From Nitrospira defluvii (GTDB lineage: Bacteria > Nitrospirota > Nitrospiria > Nitrospirales > Nitrospiraceae): 64,000 nt of DNA. Below the pieces are notes generated by a model. It did no database searches and was not told the origin of the DNA. It saw nothing but the letters and a program-made list of their open reading frames with translations. The stretch's first letter is position 1; each line of letters begins with the position of its first letter. The DNA lies in NCBI GenBank assembly GCA_000196815.1, contig FP929003.1, positions 4,115,501 to 4,179,500 on the forward strand, in the 5' to 3' direction. The position numbers and the translations under genes were made by a program. Of the stretch, positions 35,131-43,127 are shown piece by piece.

Positions 35131-35967
35131 ATGCCATCGACCAAGCCCCACATCCTCATCCTTACAGACCTCGATGGAACACTCCTCGACGCCACTACCT
35201 ATTCCTACGAGGCAGCCACGGACGCCCTCTCGGCCATTCGGGCCCTGGATGCGTCCCTGATCCTGGTTTCGAGCAAGACCCGATCGGAAATGGAGCCACT
35301 GCGACTTCGCCTGGACAATCGCCATCCCTTTATCGTCGAAAACGGCGGGGCGTTATTCATCCCCAAAGCTTATTTCCCATTTCCTTTTGAACAGGCCGCA
35401 CCCCGCGGGGATTACGAGGTGGTTGAAATCGGCACGCCCTATGCCCGGCTGCGGACGGCCCTGAAAGAAATCGGTCGGGATCTGGGTTGTCGATTGCGAG
35501 GGTTCGGGGATCTTTCTCTCGAAGAGGTGTCAGCCCTCACGGGGCTGTCTCCTGCGGAAACTCTACCGGCCACCCAACGGGAATACGATGAGCCGGTTGT
35601 GGTGGAGTCGAATGGGATGGCCTGGAGCCGCTTGTCAGCAGCGGCGGAAACCCGCGGCTTGCGCTGGACCCGAGGGGGGCGGTTCTATCATTTGATGGGA
35701 GAAAACGATAAAGGGGTTGCGAGCCGGCGACTCATTGCCTGGTACGAGCGGCGCGCACAGCAGGAAGGCCGCGCCCTGATCACCGTGGGCATCGGGGATA
35801 GTCTGAACGACCTTCCCATGCTGGAAGCTGTGAACTACCCCATCCTCGTCCGAAATCCGGACGGTTCCTACGATCCGGATGTGCAGTGCCCCCACCTCAC
35901 CCGCGCTGAAGGAGTGGGGCCTGTGGGATGGAACCGAAGCCTCATGGATCTGTTGCCGACCCTTTGA
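35131..35967 (+). CDS. Mannosyl-3-phosphoglycerate phosphatase-type HAD hydrolase
   Basis: A 278-residue HAD phosphatase (Cof/MPGP branch). Motif I is LTDLDGTLLD (Asp13, Asp15), motif II LILVSSKTRSE, then FIVENGGALFIPKAYFPFP characteristic of MPGP. The specificity-cap segment GRFYHLMGENDKG and motif IV GIGDSLNDLPML follow. It would dephosphorylate mannosyl- or glucosyl-3-phosphoglycerate to the compatible solute. The glycosyltransferase at 37063 plausibly makes its substrate. Start 35131 was chosen because the hydrophobic strand of motif I starts just after; the RBS is weak. Confidence 0.85.
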   Translation: MPSTKPHILILTDLDGTLLDATTYSYEAATDALSAIRALDASLILVSSKTRSEMEPLRLRLDNRHPFIVENGGALFIPKAYFPFPFEQAAPRGDYEVVEIGTPYARLRTALKEIGRDLGCRLRGFGDLSLEEVSALTGLSPAETLPATQREYDEPVVVESNGMAWSRLSAAAETRGLRWTRGGRFYHLMGENDKGVASRRLIAWYERRAQQEGRALITVGIGDSLNDLPMLEAVNYPILVRNPDGSYDPDVQCPHLTRAEGVGPVGWNRSLMDLLPTL

Positions 35968-36022
35968 CGATCAGCGGATCGGCACTCCCGAACCACCCGG
36001 CACCAACGCTGCAATGGTCGAC

Positions 36023-36250
36023 TCATGGTGACTCCTTCGCAGAGACAGGAGGACGACGCCGACACTGGAGACCTGCCAGAAGCCCACCGGCAAACCCCAG
36101 TCCGACCGCAAACGCCACAAGGCCCACAAGCGAGCGGTTGAACACGAACGGGCTCTGACGCCGGTGCGGGTAACGGGGCACGGCCGCTTCGCCGCCCAGC
36201 CAGCGACGCGCCTTGGCCTCAGCATCGACATCTGAAATTTTATCGGTCAC
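36023..36250 (-). CDS. Small single-pass membrane protein
   Basis: A 75-residue protein: charged N-terminal half, one membrane segment (SLVGLVAFAVGLGFAGGLLAGL) and a short basic tail. The GTG start at 36250 has AGAAGGA at about 7 nt. It lies 47 bp after the channel-like gene on the same strand, so it probably belongs to the osmolyte operon. No family recognised. Confidence 0.6.
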   Translation of the reverse strand: MTDKISDVDAEAKARRWLGGEAAVPRYPHRRQSPFVFNRSLVGLVAFAVGLGFAGGLLAGLQCRRRPPVSAKESP

Positions 36251-36297
36251 GCCAGATCCTTCTCATCTATGTGTTATTGGTCGAAACAGCACTTGCC

Positions 36298-37005
36298 TTA
36301 GAGATGGCGCAAGTCATCGGGCGCCCCGTCCCGCGTGCGGATCGAAAGCCCGCGCTCAAGATAGTCCTTCGCCAAATCCTTGGCGCCTAGTCCGAAGGCA
36401 ATCGCCCCGGCCATGACGAGCCCACCGAGTGTAATGCCGAATCCCACCACCACGATATTCTGGGCGATCCCGAGTTGCTCAAGCGCCATGGCGACCGCCA
36501 ACAGTTGAATCCCCCATCGCGAGCAGGTGGCTACCAGGCGTGCCGGAGGCAACCCAGCATTCACGGCGGCGATCAGAACCGCCTGGGACACAAAGTTGGA
36601 TAATAACCAACCGGCGACGAGAATGAGACCCGCCGTCACGAGATGCGGCACATAGGCCAGGAACGACTTGGCAAAATCGTTGATCGGCTGGAGATTGAGC
36701 GCGCCGAGGGCGGCGACGGTCGCGAAAATCATGACCAGCCAGTAGGCCGCTTGCCCAACCAGGCGTGACGGATCGGTCTTGACCCCTCCGCGCAGCAATG
36801 CGCCCGTTACTCCCAGCCGATCGAACAATCGATCCAGCCCCACTACCCGCAGCAACCGCTCCAACGCCTGACTGGCGGTCCACGCGACCACCAATCCCGC
36901 GAAAAAAATGATCGACATCGCCAGCAGGCTCGGTAACACCGCAAGCACCTGCCGCGCCATCAACTCCAGGGGATCGAGTAGCCCCTTCTCAAAAAATTCT
37001 TTCAT
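36298..37005 (-). CDS. TM-helix-repeat membrane protein (CmpX/MscS-related)
   Basis: A 235-residue membrane protein with about four to five hydrophobic segments and the duplicated conserved TM-helix motif: LPSLLAMSIIFFAGLVVAW and VPHLVTAGLILVAGWLLSNF. A glycine-rich last helix (GFGITLGGLVMAGAIAFGLG) resembles the pore helix of small mechanosensitive channels. No MscS beta domain follows, so it is the short CmpX-like form. RBS AGGAGGGAAGT precedes the ATG. Its position behind the osmolyte synthase gene (57 bp gap) supports a role in osmotic or turgor response. Confidence 0.75.
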   Translation of the reverse strand: MKEFFEKGLLDPLELMARQVLAVLPSLLAMSIIFFAGLVVAWTASQALERLLRVVGLDRLFDRLGVTGALLRGGVKTDPSRLVGQAAYWLVMIFATVAALGALNLQPINDFAKSFLAYVPHLVTAGLILVAGWLLSNFVSQAVLIAAVNAGLPPARLVATCSRWGIQLLAVAMALEQLGIAQNIVVVGFGITLGGLVMAGAIAFGLGAKDLAKDYLERGLSIRTRDGAPDDLRHL

Positions 37006-37062
37006 ACTTCCCTCCTCCGGCCTCTACAGCAGCCTGCCTTCAGATGGATCGAGTCGCGCGCA

Positions 37063-38364
37063 TTACCCTGCATGTGGCTCATTCCAGCGCGCCACCAGAT
37101 AAGACTTATCCTTTTCAAACGCTTGGCACAAGGCTTCGATGCGGCCCTCGGCCTCGCTCGAGGTGAGCCCCTGGGTATCCAGCACAAACGAGGCGGTTCG
37201 TCCCAGGTACAAGGGAGTGAAGGCCTTCAAGACGTGGTCGCGTGGCAACACACGATTGCGATAGGCTACAGCGGCGTCATACACGACCCGCGCCCACAGA
37301 TTGTCGGCAATCCGAAAGTCTTGCGCTGAACAGGTTCCCAACGGCCGCAGACTCTGTCTGGTACCGGGAGCGAGAATCTGATCCCAAATCGTCCCCAAAT
37401 CGCTCAGGCCCTGCCGAAAGGTGCTGATCATCCGATCGACGTTGACGTTGACCGGCTCGACCCCGACCTCGTATTGAAACCCGAACAACGGTACGGCATT
37501 CGAACCATCCGTCTTGCCCCACACCGCATAGTGATCTTCCATCAACGCGAACACGGCGCCCAGTACCTGCACCAACATCGCCGACAGGTCCGCCGCCGGA
37601 TCTTTGGGGTTGTGGATCTTCGCGCCCAGAAAACTTTGACAGACGCGCGCTCCGCTGGCGATCGCCTCCGTCGTCATCCAGATGTCGATGCCGAACTTGG
37701 CCACTTCCGATTCCCACACATGCTTGTCGAGATAGTGCTGAGCCAACTGGCCGGAAAAGCCGAAATCGCCGCCGATGGGCTGTCTGATACGATGACCGTA
37801 GAGGGTTCGTGTCAGCGGATACACAATGCTATTGGTGATGGTCCCGTCATACTTGTGCCGCAAATAATAGGGCGCGACATAGTCGAACCCCTGCTCAAAT
37901 ACCGGGCTGACCAGCAACTCGATCCATTCCGGGGTGATGCTCCGCAGATCCGAATCCACGACGGCACAGGCCTTGGCTTTCAAACGACGCGCAATTTCAA
38001 AGATCGTGCGAAAGGCGCTCCCCTTGCCGGGAATGCCGTGATACGGAGTGATGATCTTATGGAGCGAGCTCTGCTGATCGCCGATGAAGAGGGTCTTGAG
38101 ATCGACGACGGCCTGCGAAACCACCTGCTGCGTCCCGTCGGTCGAGCCACCGTCCGAATTCACCAATACGGCGCGGGCTTCCGGAAAATACTTGGCCAGG
38201 CCGGCGCTCACCGCCTTGACGACATGCCCGATGGTTTCGACATTGTTGAAGCTGGGAATCCCGACCAAAATATCCGTATGGGCGAATTGGTCGACCTGCG
38301 CCTCCGTTTCAGGCGTCAGCGGGGTGGTAGGGGTCGCATCGGGAAGTTGGGGGCCAGGCGTCAT
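37063..38364 (-). CDS. Glucosyl/mannosyl-3-phosphoglycerate synthase-type glycosyltransferase
   Basis: A 433-residue GT-A glycosyltransferase. ILVGIPSFNNVETIGHVV starts the fold. NSDGGSTDGT (69-78) and GKGSAFRTIFEIA follow, then the metal-binding Asp-Ser-Asp (137-139) in AVVDSDLRS and GGDFGFSG further on. The layout resembles the GT81 glucosyl-3-phosphoglycerate / mannosylglycerate synthases. Donor choice (GDP-mannose or NDP-glucose) cannot be read. With the phosphatase at 35131 it completes a two-step route to a glycosylglycerate compatible solute. No clear RBS at the ATG. Confidence 0.8.
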   Translation of the reverse strand: MTPGPQLPDATPTTPLTPETEAQVDQFAHTDILVGIPSFNNVETIGHVVKAVSAGLAKYFPEARAVLVNSDGGSTDGTQQVVSQAVVDLKTLFIGDQQSSLHKIITPYHGIPGKGSAFRTIFEIARRLKAKACAVVDSDLRSITPEWIELLVSPVFEQGFDYVAPYYLRHKYDGTITNSIVYPLTRTLYGHRIRQPIGGDFGFSGQLAQHYLDKHVWESEVAKFGIDIWMTTEAIASGARVCQSFLGAKIHNPKDPAADLSAMLVQVLGAVFALMEDHYAVWGKTDGSNAVPLFGFQYEVGVEPVNVNVDRMISTFRQGLSDLGTIWDQILAPGTRQSLRPLGTCSAQDFRIADNLWARVVYDAAVAYRNRVLPRDHVLKAFTPLYLGRTASFVLDTQGLTSSEAEGRIEALCQAFEKDKSYLVARWNEPHAG

Positions 38365-38662
38365 ACGTCAAGTCTCGCACGCCTCCGCCCTGGCAAACCG
38401 TCTATGACATGACCGAACTGGACCGGCGAAAGGCTGGTATGTGTGACAATGTGTCTTCGCTAAGAGACACCATCTTGCCCGATGATGTCAAGCAATCCTG
38501 CCGCCGTGCGCTCGAACACCTTCTGCATCTCACGCTCGCATTGCGACAGCACAGCCGCCCGATAAGCGACGGATCTCAATGGCACAAGACGCATGTACGC
38601 AGACGCACGAGCCGGCAGGTGAGGACAGAGAGCGAGGACAAACAGAGGAGCATTCGAATCGG

Positions 38663-39028
38663 CTAGCCGGCGTCGGAAATGACGATCTGTTCTTTCCGAT
38701 CGGTACTGAACGGAGATGTCGTGTCATGGGCACTGACGAAGTCGTTTAAGCGGAGTTGGTCATCGGCGTCCATAAGAATGGGATCGACGCCCAGCTTCGA
38801 CTCGCTAGCCCAACGGATCGTCGCCAGCCTCACCGAGAGGGGCCTGGGCTGCCCCGGAATATGCAAATGCAGTTGGAGCAAGTCTCCCGCCTGCAAACCT
38901 CTGAGGCCGGTCCGTGACCATCCCGGGATCGAGAGATCGAGCATCCGGCCGTTCCACACCAACAACCCGTCTTCGGAACGGGATCCGGTACATTCGACGA
39001 TAAAACGCGGGCGATTCTGTTGTTCCAT
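38663..39028 (-). CDS. PilZ-domain protein 1 (reduced c-di-GMP motif)
   Basis: A 121-residue protein consisting of one PilZ-like barrel. The second PilZ motif is present (DLSIPGW, form DxSxxG) but the first motif RxxxR is not, so c-di-GMP affinity is doubtful. GGAGG lies 5 nt before the ATG at 39028. First of three PilZ genes in a row, all on this strand but spaced by 160-225 bp. The gap 38365-38662 before it shows no convincing gene. Confidence 0.7.
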   Translation of the reverse strand: MEQQNRPRFIVECTGSRSEDGLLVWNGRMLDLSIPGWSRTGLRGLQAGDLLQLHLHIPGQPRPLSVRLATIRWASESKLGVDPILMDADDQLRLNDFVSAHDTTSPFSTDRKEQIVISDAG

Positions 39029-39252
39029 CCATGCCTCCAAGCAAACGCCTCGGCAGAATATGAAAAACAACGAATTGCCTGATAGTCCCCGAAAGGTGGG
39101 GGCGCTCCGAACGAGGCAACTTATCCTGTTCAGGGAGGTTCGTGGTATCGCCGGCGAAACAGAAGGAAGAGGGCACGAAAACGAGAGCGGCTTGCTGCAA
39201 ACCCGACTCAGACTAGGTCGAAGAGCCGAAAAATCGATGACGGATCAAAGGA

Positions 39253-39597
39253 TCATGCAACTCGTGAAGATCCCGACTCTTTGAGCACTGACTCCACAAA
39301 TTTGTGAATGCGTGCTTGGGCGGTGGCGCTCATCCTGACGGTTTGCAGCCCGAAGACACGGTCTTGCACCCACTGAACCGTCACCCCATCCACATCAATC
39401 GCCTTCGGCTGGTCAGGCAAAAAGACACGCAACGTGAGTTTCATGCCGACCGTGACCGGCTTATCCCCGTCAATCCGCCAGCCCTTGACCGAAAGATCGC
39501 ACACCTTGCCGGTTCCAACCAGGCCCTCCCCAAGATAATAGAGGAAGCAGCTGACGGGCACACGGGAATGGGAGCGAGATGTCTGTGACTTAGCCAT
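39253..39597 (-). CDS. PilZ-domain protein 2
   Basis: A 114-residue single-domain PilZ protein with both c-di-GMP motifs: R8-x3-R12 (RSHSR) and D34-L-S-V-K-G39. Followed by LTLRVFLPDQ and VQWVQDRVFGLQ strands and a C-terminal helix. Single-domain PilZ proteins act as c-di-GMP adaptors. The second methionine (39597) is preferred. Paralogous to the next gene (shared GWRIDG). Confidence 0.8.
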   Translation of the reverse strand: MAKSQTSRSHSRVPVSCFLYYLGEGLVGTGKVCDLSVKGWRIDGDKPVTVGMKLTLRVFLPDQPKAIDVDGVTVQWVQDRVFGLQTVRMSATAQARIHKFVESVLKESGSSRVA

Positions 39598-39759
39598 GAT
39601 TTCCGGCAAGGGAGAGGGCTCGATGCCGTCTCAGCCTCGCGACGACTCAGTCTACTCAACTCGCTGGGGATGGCCAAGAATATTCAGTTTCTCGTCAGGG
39701 CAAGTCGTCTCGCTTCGCAATGTCATAGATCGGAAAAAGAAAAATGGAGAGGACAGCGG

Positions 39760-40134
39760 TCAGACTAAGGCCGTGACGAACTGTTCGAGGCGAGCATGCT
39801 CATCGGCCTTGATCTCATTCACCTCAATCCCGAATTCCTGCCCACGCGACCACCGCACGACCGCGCGGTCTATAAACACGGTCGGATGCTGGTCGGGAAG
39901 AAACACGCAGAGGGTCACGACCGTTCCGGGCTCGACCGGATGCGTCCCGTCGATACGCCACCCATTGAGGGAAAGGTTCCAGGCGACGCCGGTTCCCTGG
40001 AGCGCATCGCTGGAGTAATACACAGAACACTGAACGGGAAAACGACGAAACGACCGTAACTGAAAGGTAGTGGCGACTGCAGCCGGCGAGGAGCGCGGGG
40101 CCAATGGAGCGACCTGTTTGTTGCCACCGGTCAT
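39760..40134 (-). CDS. PilZ-domain protein 3
   Basis: A 124-residue PilZ protein. A 20-residue Ala/Pro-rich lead precedes R27-x3-R31 (RSFRR) and N53-L-S-L-N-G58, the complete c-di-GMP pocket. Core strands VVTLCVFLPDQHP and VVRWSRGQEFGIE match PilZ 2. Its start lies 37 bp from the left end of the integrated element. In the uninterrupted chromosome it would have faced the tRNA-His gene, so insertion may have replaced its upstream region. Confidence 0.8.
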   Translation of the reverse strand: MTGGNKQVAPLAPRSSPAAVATTFQLRSFRRFPVQCSVYYSSDALQGTGVAWNLSLNGWRIDGTHPVEPGTVVTLCVFLPDQHPTVFIDRAVVRWSRGQEFGIEVNEIKADEHARLEQFVTALV

Positions 40135-40170
40135 TTGGCGACCCGCTCAAGTGATTCGCATCCGAAGCCA

Positions 40171-40194
40171 TTGGGGTGAGTGACGGGTTTCGAA
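40171..40194 (+). repeat. attL core (24 bp)
   Basis: TTGGGGTGAGTGACGGGTTT followed by CGAA, identical to 53526-53549. It contains the last 23 bases of the tRNA-His gene (other strand) plus one base. Reading frame GTG AGT GAC GGG TTT CGA continues open to 40361 on the element side. Confidence 0.92.
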
Positions 40195-40361
40195 TTACAT
40201 CGAGCACCCAGCCCCATCAATCAAATCAAGCACTTGCATCTGCAAATCGCGGCAAAAGTGAGCAAATTGTACGCGAATCCGCAACCAGCCGCAACCAACC
40301 TTTAGAGTGCCTTAACCCTGACGGTTCGTCTGATCCTCATCCACCCAAGGAGGAGCAGTGA
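40194..40361 (+). other. Detached integrase C-terminal coding segment
   Basis: In the integrated state this is an orphan frame at the left end: 55 codons and a TGA, in phase with the integrase across the att core. In the circular form it directly continues the integrase after Arg413 (ITSSTQPHQSNQ ... PHPPKEEQ). The tail is hydrophilic (Ser, Gln, Asn, Pro, Glu rich). The joining is computed from the two att copies, not observed. Confidence 0.65.
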
Positions 40362-40441
40362 TGGGGCGTCCGAGCTACGCGGGCAATGGCGCAACGCGTA
40401 ACAACAAAATCGACAACCTGCGCCACCAAACTAGAAGCTGA
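40361..40441 (+). CDS. 26-residue peptide gene at the element's left end
   Basis: ATG at 40361 overlaps the stop of the detached integrase tail (TGATG) and is preceded by AAGGAGGAG at 5 nt, one of the best ribosome binding sites in the window. The product is MGRPSYAGNGATRNNKIDNL plus six residues. It may be a real micropeptide or a translational relay between integrase and the coiled-coil gene 17 bp downstream. No homologue recognised. Confidence 0.4.
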   Translation: MGRPSYAGNGATRNNKIDNLRHQTRS

Positions 40442-40458
40442 CACAAGGAGAGTAAGTC

Positions 40459-41952
40459 ATGGCCAAAGGTCTACTAGCATCCGCGATGCTGTCCGGCTTG
40501 GGGCAAGGGGTCGCGAATGCGGCCGGCACCGGCGTGCAGGTCTACAGCGCAATGATGCTTCAGGAACAGCGCGAGAAGATGGAGCTGCGCAAGATGGAAC
40601 TGATGGAGAAGGCTTCGGCGGCAAGGGAACAGCGCGGCTATGATTTCCAGCGTGGGCTGCAACAGGAGCGGATTGGATCCGACATGGTAAACCGGTCACT
40701 CGATCGAGAAAGCGCCGATGCCAGAGAAGAGCTCGGCCATGACTTTCAACGCGGGATGCAACAGGAACGGATTGGGGCAGACACCCTTAATCGAAGCTTG
40801 GACCGTGGGCATGCCGACGCCCTGGAGGGGCGACGAGAGGAATTCATGACGGGACGGGACCAAACCGCTCTCGGAGGTGACATCCTGCGGGACACACTCC
40901 GATACCGTCACGACCAGGACCGTCGCGACGAAGATCGGCTGGAACATTCTCAGGAGTTTCGCGACAAACTTAAAGAAGAGCGGCGGCAGCATGACGACCG
41001 CATGGGCATTGAACGTGAAAAGCTGAAGAGTGACCGAAAGCTCTCCAAAGAAGATGAGCTGTTTGTGCACATCTTAGGCGAAGAGCTAAAAGATCTTCGC
41101 AAAGAAATTACCGATCCGATGACATCGGCTGAGCGCGTGACAGCAGCACGTCAAGAGTATAACCAGACACGCTCTACATTGATGCAGGTGTTGGGGCACC
41201 AAGAGAAACCAACGTCTCCTGCTAATTTGGCGATCCGCAATCGTTTTGGGAATCCGGCACTGACTGGCAAGAGTACTCCCCAACCACCGCCATCCTCACC
41301 TCCACGCGGAGAACGCGTATTGCCGCCTCAAACAACTCCAACACCTGCTCCAATGCTGCAGAACGGTCCCACCGATGCGCTGGACTATGGAGCCAATCGA
41401 GCCATTGAAGGCGTCAAGAACACACTGGGATCACTCAAGGATTCTCTATTTCCGCAAGGAGCTCAGCCGCTTGCGCCGATCGTCCGCGAACCGAAAGAGG
41501 AGGCGATTTCGACCATTCGCGGAGAGACCAATGCTGCGCTTAAGGATACAGACCAAAAGCAATCAGGCGACAAGGCCCCACGACTCAAGGGAGAAATGGA
41601 GCGGAGCGTAGAGGACATATTCGCAGCGGCGAGAGGAACCGCCGATGAGCTTAACAAGCAGTATGGCAACAACCCGACAACCAACCCGCTTGCGTTCTTT
41701 AATTCGCCTGAGTTCGATAGTCTTAGCCCTCGGAAGCAGCAGGACCTTCGGACTGTGTACCATCAGTTCACGCAAGGGAACATGTCCCGCGATGTGGTGC
41801 TTTCTTCGGTGCATGCGGTCCTCGATGACCCATGGGGAACGATCAAGGCCGAACAGATTGGAAGGCTTTTGAACGGCATGAGGAATGAAAAGTCTGGAGA
41901 GCAACAACGGGTATCCCGAGGCTTCTTGGAGAATACCATGGCGCTGGCGTAA
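40459..41952 (+). CDS. Coiled-coil phage-type protein with 33-residue tandem repeat
   Basis: A 497-residue protein. The N-terminus is small-residue and hydrophobic (GLLASAMLSGLGQGVANAAGTG), like DNA-ejection or pilot proteins. A long charged coiled coil (about 30-230) contains two near-identical copies of a repeat with cores GYDFQRGLQQERIGSDMVNR and GHDFQRGMQQERIGADTLNR. A Pro-rich hinge (about 275-300) leads to a helical C-terminus. A virion-associated or ejection role is inferred from shape and position beside terminase-like genes. Strong RBS AAGGAGAG. Alternatives: scaffold or packaging modifier. Confidence 0.6.
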   Translation: MAKGLLASAMLSGLGQGVANAAGTGVQVYSAMMLQEQREKMELRKMELMEKASAAREQRGYDFQRGLQQERIGSDMVNRSLDRESADAREELGHDFQRGMQQERIGADTLNRSLDRGHADALEGRREEFMTGRDQTALGGDILRDTLRYRHDQDRRDEDRLEHSQEFRDKLKEERRQHDDRMGIEREKLKSDRKLSKEDELFVHILGEELKDLRKEITDPMTSAERVTAARQEYNQTRSTLMQVLGHQEKPTSPANLAIRNRFGNPALTGKSTPQPPPSSPPRGERVLPPQTTPTPAPMLQNGPTDALDYGANRAIEGVKNTLGSLKDSLFPQGAQPLAPIVREPKEEAISTIRGETNAALKDTDQKQSGDKAPRLKGEMERSVEDIFAAARGTADELNKQYGNNPTTNPLAFFNSPEFDSLSPRKQQDLRTVYHQFTQGNMSRDVVLSSVHAVLDDPWGTIKAEQIGRLLNGMRNEKSGEQQRVSRGFLENTMALA

Positions 41953-42161
41953 TGGTATCGTCAGTGACCAGCAATGGCGATGAGACGGAACAACGACTGC
42001 TTCAGGCCAATGAGTTAGTGACTCGACTGACACTATTCCGGAACGGCAAAGTAAAAATGACTTCCGCCCAAGTCTCAGCAGCAAAGATAGTCATTAGGAA
42101 AAGCATTCCGGCTGGTCAAGGTCGACGACCTAAATCTGAAAGGAAGCCAAATGACCGCTGA
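41952..42161 (+). CDS. Small hypothetical phage protein
   Basis: A 69-residue basic protein starting at an ATG that overlaps the preceding stop (TAATG) and ending 11 bp inside the next gene. Tight packing suggests translational coupling. The helix ANELVTRLTLFRNGKVKMTS followed by AQVSAAKIVIRKSIP resembles small DNA-binding or terminase-accessory proteins, without a firm match. Confidence 0.55.
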   Translation: MVSSVTSNGDETEQRLLQANELVTRLTLFRNGKVKMTSAQVSAAKIVIRKSIPAGQGRRPKSERKPNDR

Positions 42162-42513
42162 AAAACAATCAAGTTCAACCAGAGGGGGGAGAAGGCCTGG
42201 GGCCGGCCGAAAGAAAGGAGTACCGAACAAGCTGACGGCAGCGCTCCGGGCAAGACTGGACGAGACCGGGATGACGCCTCTTGAAGCGATGCATAGGGCT
42301 ATGAACGAATTGTGCGCCAAGGCAGACCGTATGGAGCTGGGAAAACATGTCACCATAGATGCCAAGGTAATGGACTATCTGGATTTGTTGGAGCGAGCAG
42401 CCGAAATCGCTTCGAAACTTGCACCGTATCGGCACCCGAAGTTGCAATCAATTGAGCATAAGGGCGAGGGGGGCGGACCGATTCAGCAACGTGTCATCGT
42501 GGAGTTTGTCTAG
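42151..42513 (+). CDS. Terminase-associated small protein (GRRPGAGRKKG type)
   Basis: A 120-residue protein. The N-terminal basic segment GGRRPGAGRKKGVPNKLT is a hallmark of phage proteins found beside or as small terminase subunits. A helical middle (TPLEAMHRAMNEL) and an oligomerisation-type helix (DLLERAAEIASKLAPY) follow. It ends in a beta strand (QRVIVEFV). RBS GAAAGGAAG. DNA recognition for packaging is plausible. Confidence 0.65.
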   Translation: MTAEKQSSSTRGGRRPGAGRKKGVPNKLTAALRARLDETGMTPLEAMHRAMNELCAKADRMELGKHVTIDAKVMDYLDLLERAAEIASKLAPYRHPKLQSIEHKGEGGGPIQQRVIVEFV

Positions 42514-42528
42514 GGCCCGCAGGAACCT

Positions 42529-43107
42529 ATGAGCACTCCACGAACAAAGGCCATCTCCCCTCCTCAGGAAGCATTCTGCCTGCTCATTGTGGCGGGCCAT
42601 AACCAGTCCGACGCCTACCGGAAGGCGTATGACTGTACTCGCATGAAGGCGAAAACCATCAATGAAAAGGCCTCCCGCATGATGGCACTCGGCAAGATTA
42701 AGGCAAGGGTCGCTGAGCTCATACGGCCGGTAATTGCCACGGCCCAAATGAGTCGTGAGCAATGGCTAGAGCAGATTGCTCGCGTAGCCATGTTCGACCC
42801 AAGAAAGATGTTCGATGCCAAGGGGTACCCTATTGGAATTCTTGAACTGGGTGAGAATGAGGCTGCGGCACTGGCAGGCTTCGAATGCTATGAAGACTTT
42901 GCCGGCAAGGGCGAGGAGCGCAAGGCCTCGGGGTATACGAAGAAATTTAGGCTCGTCGATCGACTACGCGCGCTCGAACTGTACGGAAAAGGTATGGCTT
43001 ATTATGCCGAGCGTCAAGAGCACACTGGAAAAGATGGCGGACCGATAAAACTTGAAACCACTCTTACCGCAGAGGAGGCGTATGTCCGTATGGTAAGAGG
43101 AAACTAA
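42529..43107 (+). CDS. Terminase small subunit-like protein (Terminase_2 type)
   Basis: A 192-residue protein. ISPPQEAFCLLIVAGHNQSD and AYRKAYDC followed by INEKASRMMALGKIKARVAEL form the Terminase_2-type helix-turn-helix that binds pac or cos. The C-terminal half (SREQWLEQIARVAMFDPRKMF, VDRLRALELYGKGM) oligomerises in relatives. No large subunit follows; the strand switches instead. A lone small subunit is characteristic of phage satellites that redirect a helper's packaging machine. The packaging site would be expected nearby. Confidence 0.8.
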   Translation: MSTPRTKAISPPQEAFCLLIVAGHNQSDAYRKAYDCTRMKAKTINEKASRMMALGKIKARVAELIRPVIATAQMSREQWLEQIARVAMFDPRKMFDAKGYPIGILELGENEAAALAGFECYEDFAGKGEERKASGYTKKFRLVDRLRALELYGKGMAYYAERQEHTGKDGGPIKLETTLTAEEAYVRMVRGN

Positions 43108-43127
43108 CGCGCCTCGTCGTGTCTCAA

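Noticed and set aside
34782-35195. 137-codon minus-strand frame in the gap left of the MPGP-type gene
   Set aside because: No ribosome binding site, no recognisable domain, overlaps the 5' end of the phosphatase gene.
38409-38666. 85-codon plus-strand frame between the glycosyltransferase and PilZ 1
   Set aside because: No RBS, Arg/His-rich low-information product; treated as intergenic.
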